Origin: JAJDIA01 sp031555145
GTDB taxonomy: Bacteria; Bacteroidota; Bacteroidia; Bacteroidales; Tannerellaceae
Direction of reading: 5' to 3'
DNA: 42,957 nucleotides
NCBI GenBank assembly: GCA_031555145.1
Contig: JAVBUR010000103.1
Span: 1-42,957 of the forward strand
Part shown: positions 1 to 8,086 of the stretch, in pieces
How the letters are laid out: the number at the start of each line of letters is the position of its first letter
How positions within the stretch are numbered: position 1 is the first letter of the stretch
Notes under the pieces: model-generated
Databases searched by the model: none
Seen by the model: the letters and a program-made list of their open reading frames with translations, nothing else
Told to the model about the DNA's origin: nothing
Position numbers and translations under genes: made by a program

Positions 1-10
1 AAACCTGAAT

Positions 11-192
11 ATCCGGCACGCTGTCCTTTGTGAATTGACTGCGCTCCCTTCTACACGAAGTTTTTTTTCGAATTTATCCGTCACGCTGTCACACGGAGGG
101 CATTATCGTTCTGATTGAGAGCAGATTGAATGTGTGACAGATGCCCGTGACAGATCCGTTTTCAGGACAATTTGCTGTCACATCTGTCACAC
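11..192. repeat. GTGACAG / CTGTCAC repeat cluster
   Basis: A 7-bp word recurs in both orientations: GTGACAG at 134-140 and 147-153, and its complement CTGTCAC at 86-92, 175-181 and 184-190. Longer matches exist. ATCCGKCACGCTGTC occurs at 11-25 and 76-90, and GTGTGACAGAT at 132-142 is the exact reverse complement of ATCTGTCACAC at 182-192. No gene is visible here. Such clustering in a non-coding stretch suggests binding sites for a dimeric DNA-binding protein, but the protein is not identified. The controlled gene may lie left of the window. Confidence 0.6.
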
Positions 193-224
193 GGGGCATC
201 AAAAGAAAGACGATGGTGCCGTAA

Positions 225-267
225 GAGTTTCACCCTATGAAACTTTTAGTTTCATAGGGTGAAACTC
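225..267. repeat. Perfect 19-bp inverted repeat with 5-nt loop
   Basis: Positions 225-243 are the exact reverse complement of 249-267, with the loop at 244-248. The match covers the first two 22-bp units including their spacers, so it goes beyond what the shared half-sites alone would give. It could form a hairpin in RNA or a cruciform in DNA. The right arm is not followed by a run of T, so an intrinsic terminator is unlikely. Confidence 0.75.
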
Positions 268-336
268 CGAGTTCCAAACGGTGAAACAGGCAGTTTCAAT
301 AGGTGAAACAAACAGTTTCATCCTAATGAAACTATT
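227..336. repeat. Five 22-bp tandem units of GTTTCA N5 TGAAAC N5
   Basis: Half-sites alternate in orientation. GTTTCA starts at 227, 249, 271 (as GTTCCA), 293 and 315; TGAAAC starts at 238, 260, 282, 304 and 327. The step is exactly 11 bp except for the last, which is 12, so all half-sites fall on roughly the same face of the helix. Only the half-sites are conserved; the 5-bp spacers vary. This is the layout of an iteron, operator or centromere array bound cooperatively by a dimer. It is not a parS site, whose half-sites are stepped by 8 bp. The nearest candidate binder is the HTH gene at 420-830, which is an inference from proximity only. Confidence 0.8.
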
Positions 337-419
337 GCTGGTAGCTGTGTCGTGGCAAATAGCTTCAGATTCGGACATATCTGAATATGGGATTTTTATT
401 CCAACATGCAGGTGGAAGG

Positions 420-830
420 TTATTCTTCCCGGTGTTTGATCTCGTCTTCCAGTAGGGAGATGATGCCGTTAGCTTGTTCGATGCCGCTTTTAAGGGTGGA
501 AACCAACTCCTTGAGTTTCTGGGTTGAATTGTCATCGGTCTCATATCCCGGAGTGGTAGGCTCGGAGAGGTCATCGTCGGGGCGCACGACAGTGATTTTG
601 TAATAGTCTTCCCGTTTCAGCGTAAACTCTCTTGTACGGAAAAATTCTTTTATGGCATCCCACGCCTCTAAATTAGGGCCTGATGGAGTTCTTCCATTGA
701 TCCAACTATGCATAGTCTTAGGGGAAATGCCAATGGCATCACTCAGTCGTTTTTTACCGCCATGACCAAGTTCTGTTTCTATCAGATTCCGGAATTTTAT
801 ATGATCAAATGTTGATTGGGATACTTCCAT
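420..830 (-). CDS. Small HTH protein with C-terminal coiled coil
   Basis: This encodes a 136-aa protein with a helix-turn-helix of the Cro/phage-repressor kind at about residues 24-50 (KRLSDAIGISPKTMHSWING). After a middle region of unknown fold, the C-terminal 35 residues (about 100-136) are charged, with leucines and isoleucines in a heptad-like pattern, suggesting a coiled coil for self-association. It is transcribed away from the 77-aa gene at 926 and towards the repeat array, which begins about 85 bp past its stop codon. The family is not recognised. A DNA-binding role is inferred from the HTH, and the target is unknown. Its location in an AT-rich, repeat-bearing edge suggests accessory DNA. 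Confidence 0.7.
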   Translation of the reverse strand: MEVSQSTFDHIKFRNLIETELGHGGKKRLSDAIGISPKTMHSWINGRTPSGPNLEAWDAIKEFFRTREFTLKREDYYKITVVRPDDDLSEPTTPGYETDDNSTQKLKELVSTLKSGIEQANGIISLLEDEIKHREE

Positions 831-895
831 AGATGAAAATGTAATACCAACTATCTTTAGGTGAGGAAATAGTTATGTATTTGTAATTAAAATGT

Positions 896-903
896 TATGT
901 TTG
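896..903 (+). promoter_or_regulatory. Candidate -7 element (TATGTTTG)
   Basis: The octamer matches the Bacteroidetes -7 consensus TAnnTTTG exactly and lies about 23-30 bp upstream of the start of the small gene at 926. No good TTTG -33 partner is present at the usual 19-21 bp distance, so the call rests on one box only. Confidence 0.35.
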
Positions 904-925
904 CACTCTAAAGTTAAGTTTAAAA

Positions 926-1159
926 ATGATATTTATGAAGAAAGCACCTGCAAAAAATGGCCAATTGACTTTTTATGAATACTATGCTTCATTGGATGTA
1001 AAGAACAGAGTAGGGGCGCGTAATGTTGTGATCACGTATTGCGGTATCTCTTATCCGGGCTTTTATGTGAAAATGCGCCGGAAGAACTTCAATCTTCTGG
1101 AGAAGAAAGAGATTGAGAAGCTATTCGGCATGAAGTTTGAGTGGAATGACGTGATTTAA
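926..1159 (+). CDS. Small protein of unknown function
   Basis: This encodes a 77-aa protein, or 74 aa if translation starts at the second ATG at 935, which gives the more usual MKK start. The sequence is basic in the middle, with an aromatic-rich N-terminal half (FYEYYASLD, YCGISYPGFY) and a C-terminal helix rich in Lys and Glu. There is no signal peptide, membrane segment or recognisable domain. It is divergent from the HTH gene, with about 95 bp between them, so the two may be co-regulated. It ends 65 bp before the efflux operon and is unlikely to be functionally part of it. Confidence 0.6.
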   Translation: MIFMKKAPAKNGQLTFYEYYASLDVKNRVGARNVVITYCGISYPGFYVKMRRKNFNLLEKKEIEKLFGMKFEWNDVI

Positions 1160-1224
1160 CAGTTTTTATACATCGGTATTATCCGAAAACACTACTTTAG
1201 AGCCGCAAATACAAGCGCCTCTTT

Positions 1225-2118
1225 ATGAGCATATCTATTAAAGCCTTAAATAAAGTATACCCTAACGGGAATCACGCTCTCAAAGACATCAATCTGGAAA
1301 TACCTACCGGTATGTTCGGCCTGTTGGGGCCAAACGGTGCGGGAAAGTCTACGCTGATGCGTATCCTGGTTGCCTTGATGGAACCTTCTTCGGGTGAGGT
1401 GGATGTCTTTGGATACGACCTGCGCCGGAACCGGAAGGAAATACGTTCCATATTGGGCTACCTGCCGCAGGATTTCCGTTTCTTTGCCAAATATAAAACC
1501 TATGAGTTCCTGGATTATGCCGCCCGCCTATCGGGCATGAACAACGGCCGGCAACGCAAACAGGCGGTCGACAATATGCTGGAAAGCGTCGGCCTGTTCG
1601 ATGTGCGCGAACGCTATGCCAACAAACTGTCGGGCGGGATGAAACGCCGCCTGGGTATTGCACAGGCGTTGATCCACGATCCGAAGGTGATCATTGTCGA
1701 CGAGCCGACCACCGGTCTCGACCCCGAGGAACGCATCCGTTTCCGTAACCTGCTGTCGGATGTGAGCGAGAAGGGGGTGACTATTATCCTCTCCACCCAT
1801 ATTGTGGGTGATATCTCCAGTTCCTGTAAACACATGGCGCTGATGAACCGGGGCGAAGTCTCGTTCTACGGCTCGCCGGAAGAGATGCTGCAACGCGCCG
1901 AAGGCAAGGTGTGGAAGATCCGGCTGTCGGGCGAGGATCTCCACAAAGTGGATAGCCGCTATCCGGTGATCTCGACCATCCCTTCCGGAACGGGTTGGGA
2001 GGTACAGGTGGTGGCCGACGAGGTGGTCGGGTTCGATGCCGAGCCTTTCCCTCCCAACCTGGAGCATGCCTACGTATATTATATGGAAGAGAAGTTGAAC
2101 CAGTGGACAAACGATTAA
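1225..2118 (+). CDS. ABC transporter ATPase (GldA/CcmA-like)
   Basis: This encodes a 297-aa cytoplasmic ATPase of an ABC-2-type transporter. Visible motifs are Walker A GPNGAGKST (35-43), Q-loop LPQDF (80-84), signature LSGGM (135-139), Walker B VIIVDEP (155-161), D-loop GLDP and the switch His in STH (H192). After residue 215 there is a C-terminal extension of the kind found in bacitracin- and CcmA-type ATPases. It is the first gene of an eight-gene operon, with its permease starting 12 bp downstream. It closely resembles the ATPase domain fused to the RND pump at 15082-15909: both share MFGLLGPNGAGKSTLMRI, ERIRFRNLL and DISSSC. The two may therefore pair as a heterodimer. A possible but weak -7 box (TACTTTAG) lies at 1193-1200. 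Confidence 0.93.
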   Translation: MSISIKALNKVYPNGNHALKDINLEIPTGMFGLLGPNGAGKSTLMRILVALMEPSSGEVDVFGYDLRRNRKEIRSILGYLPQDFRFFAKYKTYEFLDYAARLSGMNNGRQRKQAVDNMLESVGLFDVRERYANKLSGGMKRRLGIAQALIHDPKVIIVDEPTTGLDPEERIRFRNLLSDVSEKGVTIILSTHIVGDISSSCKHMALMNRGEVSFYGSPEEMLQRAEGKVWKIRLSGEDLHKVDSRYPVISTIPSGTGWEVQVVADEVVGFDAEPFPPNLEHAYVYYMEEKLNQWTND

Positions 2119-2130
2119 CCCCCTTGTAGC

Positions 2131-5100
2131 ATGTCATTCATCCGCAATATACGATCTGTCGCCATTTACGAAAGCAAGATTCTTCTCCGGAGCTGGTTCT
2201 TTCGGGTCTTCACGCTACTGGCGCTTTTTATCCTGGGGGTCTTCAATGGCGTCATGTTGTTAGGCAACGATAGTGGCAACAACTGGATGTATAAAGCTAT
2301 TGCAGCCAATATACCCTATATCAGCCTGTTGCTGCTGAATACCGGGCAGGCGGTGATCGCTATATTCCTAGCCTCCGATTTCGTGAAGCGCGACCGCAAG
2401 TTGGATACGTCGGAGGTCTTTTACGTCCGCCCGTTGAGTAACGGCGAGTATGTGTTTGGTAAAATATGGGGGAACCTGCGTGTGTTTATCATCCTGAACC
2501 TGATCGTGATGGGGTTGGTTTGCCTTTTCAACCTGATGTCATCCGGGGTGACGGTCGATTGGATGGCGTATCTGCTTTATTTTATGATTATCTGCGTGCC
2601 GACGCTGGTCTATATCATCGGACTTTCGATCTTCCTGATGTCGGTATTGAAAAACCAGGCGTTGACGTTTGTGATACTACTGGGGTATATCGGCCTGACG
2701 GTATTCTATATCGGGGATAAGTTTTATTATGTGTTCGACTATATGGTCTATAGTCTGCCATTGCTGAAATCGACGATTGTCGGGGTAATAAATTTTGAAT
2801 CGATACTGATACACCGGGCAATCTACCTGTTTGCCGGGTTGGGATTTATTTGTTTTACGGTGGTACTGTTCAACCGGTTGCCAAATAACCGACGTAGTAA
2901 TTATGGTTGGATCATCGCCGGCATTGTATGGCTCGTGTTGGCAGTCGGTAGTGCATACAAGCATGTGGATACTATTCTGGATACCGGAAGCCGCCGGGCG
3001 CAGTATGTGAAGGTAAACAACAAATACGCTGGCACGCCCCGTATGGTGGTCGACCGGTATGAACTGTCGGTCGCACAACAACCCGATCAGATTGTGGCCG
3101 ACGCCTGTATGACAGGTGTGGCATTGGAGACTTCTTCCACGTATACCTTCTGCTTGAATCCCGGCTTGACGGTGACGGAAGTCAGTGAAGGAGGGCAGAC
3201 CGTCTCATTCACCCGCGACCAGCAAATCCTTGTAGTGGATTTCGGTCGGGAAATAATGCAGGGCGATTCCCTGTCTTTCTGTATCCGATACAGTGGGCGG
3301 ATTGATGATACGTTCAGTTACCTCGATATTCCGGATGAAATATTGCAGCAGGAAAACCGTGACGATATTCTCAAGATAGGTAAGCAATACAGTTTCCAGC
3401 AAGACAACTATGTGTTGTTTGTCCCCGAATCTTACTGGTATCCGCGTCCAGGAACAGCCTATAGCAACGAAAACGCCGACTGGCAGCAGAGTTACTTCAG
3501 CCGGTTCGACTTGCGGGTGAAGACCGTACCCGGCCTGCAGCCGCTGGCACAGGGTGACGGGGTGAGGGAGGAAGACGGCACTGTCAGCTTCTCCGCTGGA
3601 TATCCCATGCAGGGCGCTTCGCTGATCATTGGTAACTATCAACGGGCACAGTTGGATGTCGACAGTGTGAATTACAGCTTGTGGTATATCGACGGACACG
3701 ACTTTTTCTCTGCTGAACTGGATAGCATCCAGGACACAATACCGGCGCTTATCCGCGACTTCCGGCAGAACCTGGAACGTACGTTCAAACTGGATTACCC
3801 GTTCAGCCGCTTTGCTCTCGTAGAGGTGCCCGCCCAGTTCTTCTCTTATTCACGGGCATGGACACAAGCGCAGGAAATAATGCAACCGGAGATGGTGCTT
3901 TTCCCCGAAAAGGGATGGCAATATGCCGAAGCGAATGTGGCCAAACGTTGGAAGGACCATATCCGGTGGGCGGGATGGAGTAACCGGTCGATGGACGAGA
4001 ACGAAGCCAAAGTGCAAACATTTAATGATGTGCTCTCCTTGTTCCGGCGGACGGACGGTAAACGTCAGTGGTCTGCAGGTGAACGGGGACGTGAACAGAT
4101 CTCTTCGGAAGCGAATCCACTGTATCTTTTCCCGCAGTTCTATAACTTCCGCTATAATATTTTCTCACCCGAGTGGCCGGTCGCGAACCGTATCGTCGAA
4201 CTCTATCTGCAGGAAAAGCAGGATAATACCGGTTGGGAGCGGGAGGTTAATGGTATCTCCAATAATGAAAAAGCCTCCCTGCTATTGGAACAGCATACGT
4301 TGAAAGAACTGTTGGCCAATAGCGAGTATACCGGCATCATGGATAACATCATTAGCCTGGAAGCTTCCGAATTGTTTGCGGAGGCGGAGATCGGCATGGG
4401 GGTGACCGCTTTCCGGGATTCCGTATATGCAGCCCTTGCACGAAATACGTTCCGGAACATCCGGTTTGAGAGCTTGCTCGATTCCTTTGAGGTGATCAGC
4501 CGGTCGCCCATTACCCCGCGGCTCGACCAGTGGGCACATCCGCATCCCCTGCCTTATTACACTATTCAGCATACGGAAGTGTTGCATTTCTCTAACCGCG
4601 GACAGGAAGTGTATGTCCTCTCCTTGTTGGTGACGAATGCGTCGCCATACGACGGCATTGTCCAGGTGGATATCCAGGTGGGCGGTGGGCGCGATCAATT
4701 GCCCGATCCTAAGACAAAGCGGAAAGTCGGCCTGGCGGCCGGACAAACGAAGAAGTTGGTTTCCGTATGGGAAGAAATGCCCCGCCAGGTTCAGATCAGT
4801 ACGCTGATATCCAATAACCTCCCGAATGTGCTTCAGTTTCCGATACGCAATGTCATTGAACAAAAAGGGCAGCTTACGGCCGAAGAAGGCGACTTTATTG
4901 TCCCCTCCTTTACGCCAAACCTGGCCGAGGAGGTGATCGTAGACAATGAAGACACGTTGTTGTTCTCCCTGTCGAAACCGGCTGTGGTGGGTTTGCTGCC
5001 GCAGTGGCTGGATAAGGTGGAGGAAACGCCCTTTGCCTACGCCGGTGTTTCCCCCTGGCGTCCGCCCTTGCAGTGGACGGCAACTACTAATTCGGGTTAT

Positions 5101-5448
5101 TACGGCACCTATACCCGTTCTGCCTATGTGATCCGCAAAGGCGATGGCAGCCAGTGGGCGAAATGGAAGGTGCCCGTCCCGTCGCCCGGTTACTATGGCG
5201 TGTACTACTGGCCATTCAATGCCGAAATGCGAAACGACCGTCGAAGCAACAATGCCGAATTCCATTTCAACGTCCAGTATGGCAACGAATCCGAAGATGC
5301 CTATCTGGAAATAAAACGATCGGATGAAGACTGGGTTCAGTTCGGAATGTATTATTTCGACACAGATACCGTTATTATTACATTGACCAACAAAAGCGAA
5401 CTACGGACAGTGACGGCCGATGCCGTCCGGATCGTAAAAAGACAGTGA
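2131..5448 (+). CDS. ABC-2 permease with large periplasmic region (M1-like and golvesin-like)
   Basis: This encodes a 1105-aa protein. Residues 1-275 hold about seven or eight hydrophobic helices and match an ABC-2-type permease. Residues 280-1105 are soluble and presumably periplasmic. Around 290-800 the layout recalls the N-terminal beta domain and gluzincin fold of M1 aminopeptidases (for example LDYPFSRFALVEVPAQFFSY near 551-570), but no HExxH zinc motif is visible, so it is probably not an active peptidase. The last 120 residues (about 985-1105) resemble the golvesin C-terminal / xanthan lyase-type beta domain: WTATTNSGYYG, a W-K-V-P core, a G-Y-Y-G-V-Y-Y strand and a terminal ADAVRI. 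The gene sits between the ATPase and the TolC gene with short gaps. The permease assignment is firm and the M1 relationship is an inference from layout. Confidence 0.85.
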   Translation: MSFIRNIRSVAIYESKILLRSWFFRVFTLLALFILGVFNGVMLLGNDSGNNWMYKAIAANIPYISLLLLNTGQAVIAIFLASDFVKRDRKLDTSEVFYVRPLSNGEYVFGKIWGNLRVFIILNLIVMGLVCLFNLMSSGVTVDWMAYLLYFMIICVPTLVYIIGLSIFLMSVLKNQALTFVILLGYIGLTVFYIGDKFYYVFDYMVYSLPLLKSTIVGVINFESILIHRAIYLFAGLGFICFTVVLFNRLPNNRRSNYGWIIAGIVWLVLAVGSAYKHVDTILDTGSRRAQYVKVNNKYAGTPRMVVDRYELSVAQQPDQIVADACMTGVALETSSTYTFCLNPGLTVTEVSEGGQTVSFTRDQQILVVDFGREIMQGDSLSFCIRYSGRIDDTFSYLDIPDEILQQENRDDILKIGKQYSFQQDNYVLFVPESYWYPRPGTAYSNENADWQQSYFSRFDLRVKTVPGLQPLAQGDGVREEDGTVSFSAGYPMQGASLIIGNYQRAQLDVDSVNYSLWYIDGHDFFSAELDSIQDTIPALIRDFRQNLERTFKLDYPFSRFALVEVPAQFFSYSRAWTQAQEIMQPEMVLFPEKGWQYAEANVAKRWKDHIRWAGWSNRSMDENEAKVQTFNDVLSLFRRTDGKRQWSAGERGREQISSEANPLYLFPQFYNFRYNIFSPEWPVANRIVELYLQEKQDNTGWEREVNGISNNEKASLLLEQHTLKELLANSEYTGIMDNIISLEASELFAEAEIGMGVTAFRDSVYAALARNTFRNIRFESLLDSFEVISRSPITPRLDQWAHPHPLPYYTIQHTEVLHFSNRGQEVYVLSLLVTNASPYDGIVQVDIQVGGGRDQLPDPKTKRKVGLAAGQTKKLVSVWEEMPRQVQISTLISNNLPNVLQFPIRNVIEQKGQLTAEEGDFIVPSFTPNLAEEVIVDNEDTLLFSLSKPAVVGLLPQWLDKVEETPFAYAGVSPWRPPLQWTATTNSGYYGTYTRSAYVIRKGDGSQWAKWKVPVPSPGYYGVYYWPFNAEMRNDRRSNNAEFHFNVQYGNESEDAYLEIKRSDEDWVQFGMYYFDTDTVIITLTNKSELRTVTADAVRIVKRQ

Positions 5449-5472
5449 TAGACAAACAATCATGAATATATA

Positions 5473-6978
5473 ATGCAGAATACGTATATGCGACGAAAAT
5501 TACCGGTACTAAAGAAGAAGCTGCTGATCCTAACGATGTTGCTTGGTACGGCGTTTATCGCCCACAGCCAACAACTCCTCACCATGGATGCAGCGATGGA
5601 GATAGCCGCTGAAAACAGCCCGGCCTTGCGGCGTTCGTTTATGAACCTCGAACGTTATCAGCAGATGCTGATTGCCCAACGAGCCTCGTTGAAGTCGAGA
5701 TTTTCGCTGAATCTCAGCCCGTTGGGTTATACGAAGAACCGGCGGTTCGACAACCGTTTTTCGGAATGGTATACCAACGAAACGCTAACCTCAAGCGGGA
5801 CCTTTCGGGTGGATCAGCCCATATTGCTGACCGACGGGGTAGTATCGTTGATCAATACCTTCGGTTGGCAGAATAACGATTCTTATATGGAAGGAGTGAA
5901 AAACAGCAACAAGGCATTCAGCAATGACCTTTACCTGCAACTGACGCAACCGATATTCACGTATAATACGCGTAAGATGGAATTGCGGCGGATCGAGTAC
6001 GACCTCGAAAACGCCAATATCAGCTACGCCCTGCAACGCCTGGATACGGAGCGGCAGATCACCAACCAGTTCTATTCGCTCTATATGGCGCAGAATAACC
6101 TGGAGATCAGCCGTGACGAATTTGAGAATGCCCAACAAAGCTATGAGATCATCAAAAATAAGGTGGAAGCCGACCTGGCTGCTAAAGACGAACTCTTCCA
6201 GGCCGAGCTGAACCTTTCCACCGCCCGTTCCACGGTGGAAGAACGGCAGGTTTCACTGGCCAATGCCAAAGAACTGCTGAATCGGACCCTGGGTATCGAC
6301 CTGAAACAGGATATTTCTGTCGCAGCCGATGTACATGTCACTCCGACTGATGTGAACCTGGACAAAGCCGTCAACCACGCTCTCGGCTCCCGCCTCGAAC
6401 TTCGCCAACGGGAAATCGAAAGCGATGAGTTGGGCTTCGAACTGACCCGTGTCAAAGCATTGAACGAATTCAAAGGGGATATCTCGCTCTCGTTTGGTTT
6501 CATGGGCGATAACCAGGAACTCGGCAAGGTGTATAACAACCCGACACAAAACCCGCGTATCGCCATCACCTTCTCCGTGCCCATCTTCGACTGGGGCGAA
6601 AAGAAAGCCCGGATACGCGCACAGAATATCGCACAGAACATCAACCGGATGGAACAGGAAGAAGACCGCATAGGTATCGAAATGGATATCCGTCAGGTAT
6701 GGCGTAGTCTTGAAAACCTGAAGACGCAGATCCGGCTGGCCGAACAGAACGTAACGAATGCCCAACAGACCTACGACCTGAATCTGATCCGTTACCGCGA
6801 AGGTGATATCACCGGTATGGACATGAACCAGTTCCAGACACAGTTGTCCAATAAAAAGATCGCCTACTCGCAGGCGCTGATCAACTACAAGATCGAACTG
6901 CTGAATATGAAGATCCTTTCCCTCTATGATTTTGAGAAGAACGAACCGGTAGTCCCTTTAAATAACGTAATACAATAA
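5473..6978 (+). CDS. TolC-family outer-membrane efflux protein
   Basis: This encodes a 501-aa protein (496 aa if translation starts at the ATG at 5488) with a cleavable signal peptide ending near AHSQ. The body has the two repeated halves of outer-membrane efflux proteins: long amphipathic helices separated by beta strands, for example LSLGFM-like strands near residues 335-345 and the second-half motif SVPIFDWGEKKARI. TolC-type trimers form the outer-membrane duct used by RND, MacB and type I systems. It lies directly upstream of the membrane fusion gene, as in tripartite pumps, and is the only channel gene in the operon, so both the RND and ABC parts would have to share it. Confidence 0.93.
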   Translation: MQNTYMRRKLPVLKKKLLILTMLLGTAFIAHSQQLLTMDAAMEIAAENSPALRRSFMNLERYQQMLIAQRASLKSRFSLNLSPLGYTKNRRFDNRFSEWYTNETLTSSGTFRVDQPILLTDGVVSLINTFGWQNNDSYMEGVKNSNKAFSNDLYLQLTQPIFTYNTRKMELRRIEYDLENANISYALQRLDTERQITNQFYSLYMAQNNLEISRDEFENAQQSYEIIKNKVEADLAAKDELFQAELNLSTARSTVEERQVSLANAKELLNRTLGIDLKQDISVAADVHVTPTDVNLDKAVNHALGSRLELRQREIESDELGFELTRVKALNEFKGDISLSFGFMGDNQELGKVYNNPTQNPRIAITFSVPIFDWGEKKARIRAQNIAQNINRMEQEEDRIGIEMDIRQVWRSLENLKTQIRLAEQNVTNAQQTYDLNLIRYREGDITGMDMNQFQTQLSNKKIAYSQALINYKIELLNMKILSLYDFEKNEPVVPLNNVIQ

Positions 6979-6984
6979 TCGAGT

Positions 6985-8043
6985 ATGAAACACTATAAAG
7001 TAATCACTGCAACCCTTTTCTCCGTTTTACTGCTGGCATCCTGTAACGATGGACCGCAGGGAGGACAAAATGATATCGCGACCCCGGTGTCGGTAGAGGA
7101 ACTGAAGAAAGGTTCCATCAGTAAACTGATCAATACGACCGGCTCGGCCAATCCGATGTTTGGCGTGGAACTGAACGCACAAACTACCGGTGCCTACAAA
7201 CTGCGCGTCAACCCCAAGACCGGCAAAGTATTCAAACTGGGCGACCAGGTTGCTAAAGGGCAGACCATCATCAGCCTCGAAGATACTGAATACGAGAATA
7301 CGATTGCCATTGAAAGCAAGAAGCTGAACCTCGAAATAGCAGAGCAGGAGCAGACCAAACAGAAGATGCTGTATGAAAAAGGAGGCGTCACCCTGAGTGA
7401 GATGCGCCTGACCGAAGTAAAGGTGACCAATGCCCGGTACGACTATGAGAACGCGGCGCTGAACCTGGAAAAGATGGACATCAAAGCGCCTTTCAGCGGT
7501 GTGATCGTCAACCTGCCTCATTATACCCCCGACGTGAAGGTGGAACAAGGCAAACCGATGGTGGGCATCATGGACTATGCCCAGATGTATATGGACGTCA
7601 ACCTGCCGGAAAGTGCGATCCAATATATCCGGGAAGCGCAACCGGTATTGGTGACCCATTATACCCTACCCGGTGATACGCTGAGGGGTGTGATCGGCGA
7701 ACTGTCGCCCGCTATCAGCGTAGAGACGCGTACGTTTAAAGGCAAGATCACGATCAATAACAGTGAGCATAAACTACGTCCCGGTATGTTTGTCAAGGCC
7801 GACATCGTAGTTGACAAGGCGGATAGCGCCATCGTAATCCCGAAAAATGTGATCCAGTCGCAGCGCAACCGGAAGTTTGTCTATGTAGTGGAAAAGAATA
7901 CGGCCATCATGCGTGTCGTCCGTACCGGTCTGGAGGATGAACAAAATGTAGAGATTCTCGAAGGCCTGAGTGTAAATGATAACCTGGTGATCCGGGGCTT
8001 TGAGACATTGCGCGAGAACAGCAAGGTGAAGGTTCAACGCTAA
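6985..8043 (+). CDS. RND-type periplasmic adaptor lipoprotein (membrane fusion protein)
   Basis: This encodes a 352-aa protein with a lipoprotein signal peptide and lipobox LLASC (Cys20), so it is probably anchored in the inner membrane facing the periplasm. It has the usual order of a split lipoyl domain (GDQVAKGQTIISLED and the second half KAPFSGVIVNL), a short helical hairpin (about 105-155), a beta-barrel domain, and a membrane-proximal domain ending at the C-terminus. The hairpin is short for the family. It starts 6 bp after the TolC gene. It is the single adaptor of the operon and would bridge the inner-membrane pumps to the channel. Confidence 0.93.
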   Translation: MKHYKVITATLFSVLLLASCNDGPQGGQNDIATPVSVEELKKGSISKLINTTGSANPMFGVELNAQTTGAYKLRVNPKTGKVFKLGDQVAKGQTIISLEDTEYENTIAIESKKLNLEIAEQEQTKQKMLYEKGGVTLSEMRLTEVKVTNARYDYENAALNLEKMDIKAPFSGVIVNLPHYTPDVKVEQGKPMVGIMDYAQMYMDVNLPESAIQYIREAQPVLVTHYTLPGDTLRGVIGELSPAISVETRTFKGKITINNSEHKLRPGMFVKADIVVDKADSAIVIPKNVIQSQRNRKFVYVVEKNTAIMRVVRTGLEDEQNVEILEGLSVNDNLVIRGFETLRENSKVKVQR

Positions 8044-8086
8044 CGGCTGCCTGATGTGGCTGTAGGCAGAAACAGAGACAACAACA

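Noticed and set aside
227..336. Possible parS centromere sites for the ParAB in this window
   Set aside because: The half-sites match parS halves, but their starts are 11 bp apart rather than 8, no unit contains the GTTTCACGTGAAAC core, and the array is 27 kb from parAB.
227..336. CRISPR array
   Set aside because: The units are 22 bp in total with 5-bp spacers, so there is no room for spacers of normal length, and no cas genes are present.
1225..2118. Gliding motility gene gldA proper
   Set aside because: The ATPase is GldA-like, but it sits in an efflux operon without gldF or gldG, so the symbol would be misleading.
4282..5265. 327-residue minus-strand open frame inside the large ABC permease gene
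   Set aside because: It lies antisense to a well-supported coding region and shows no domain or signal.
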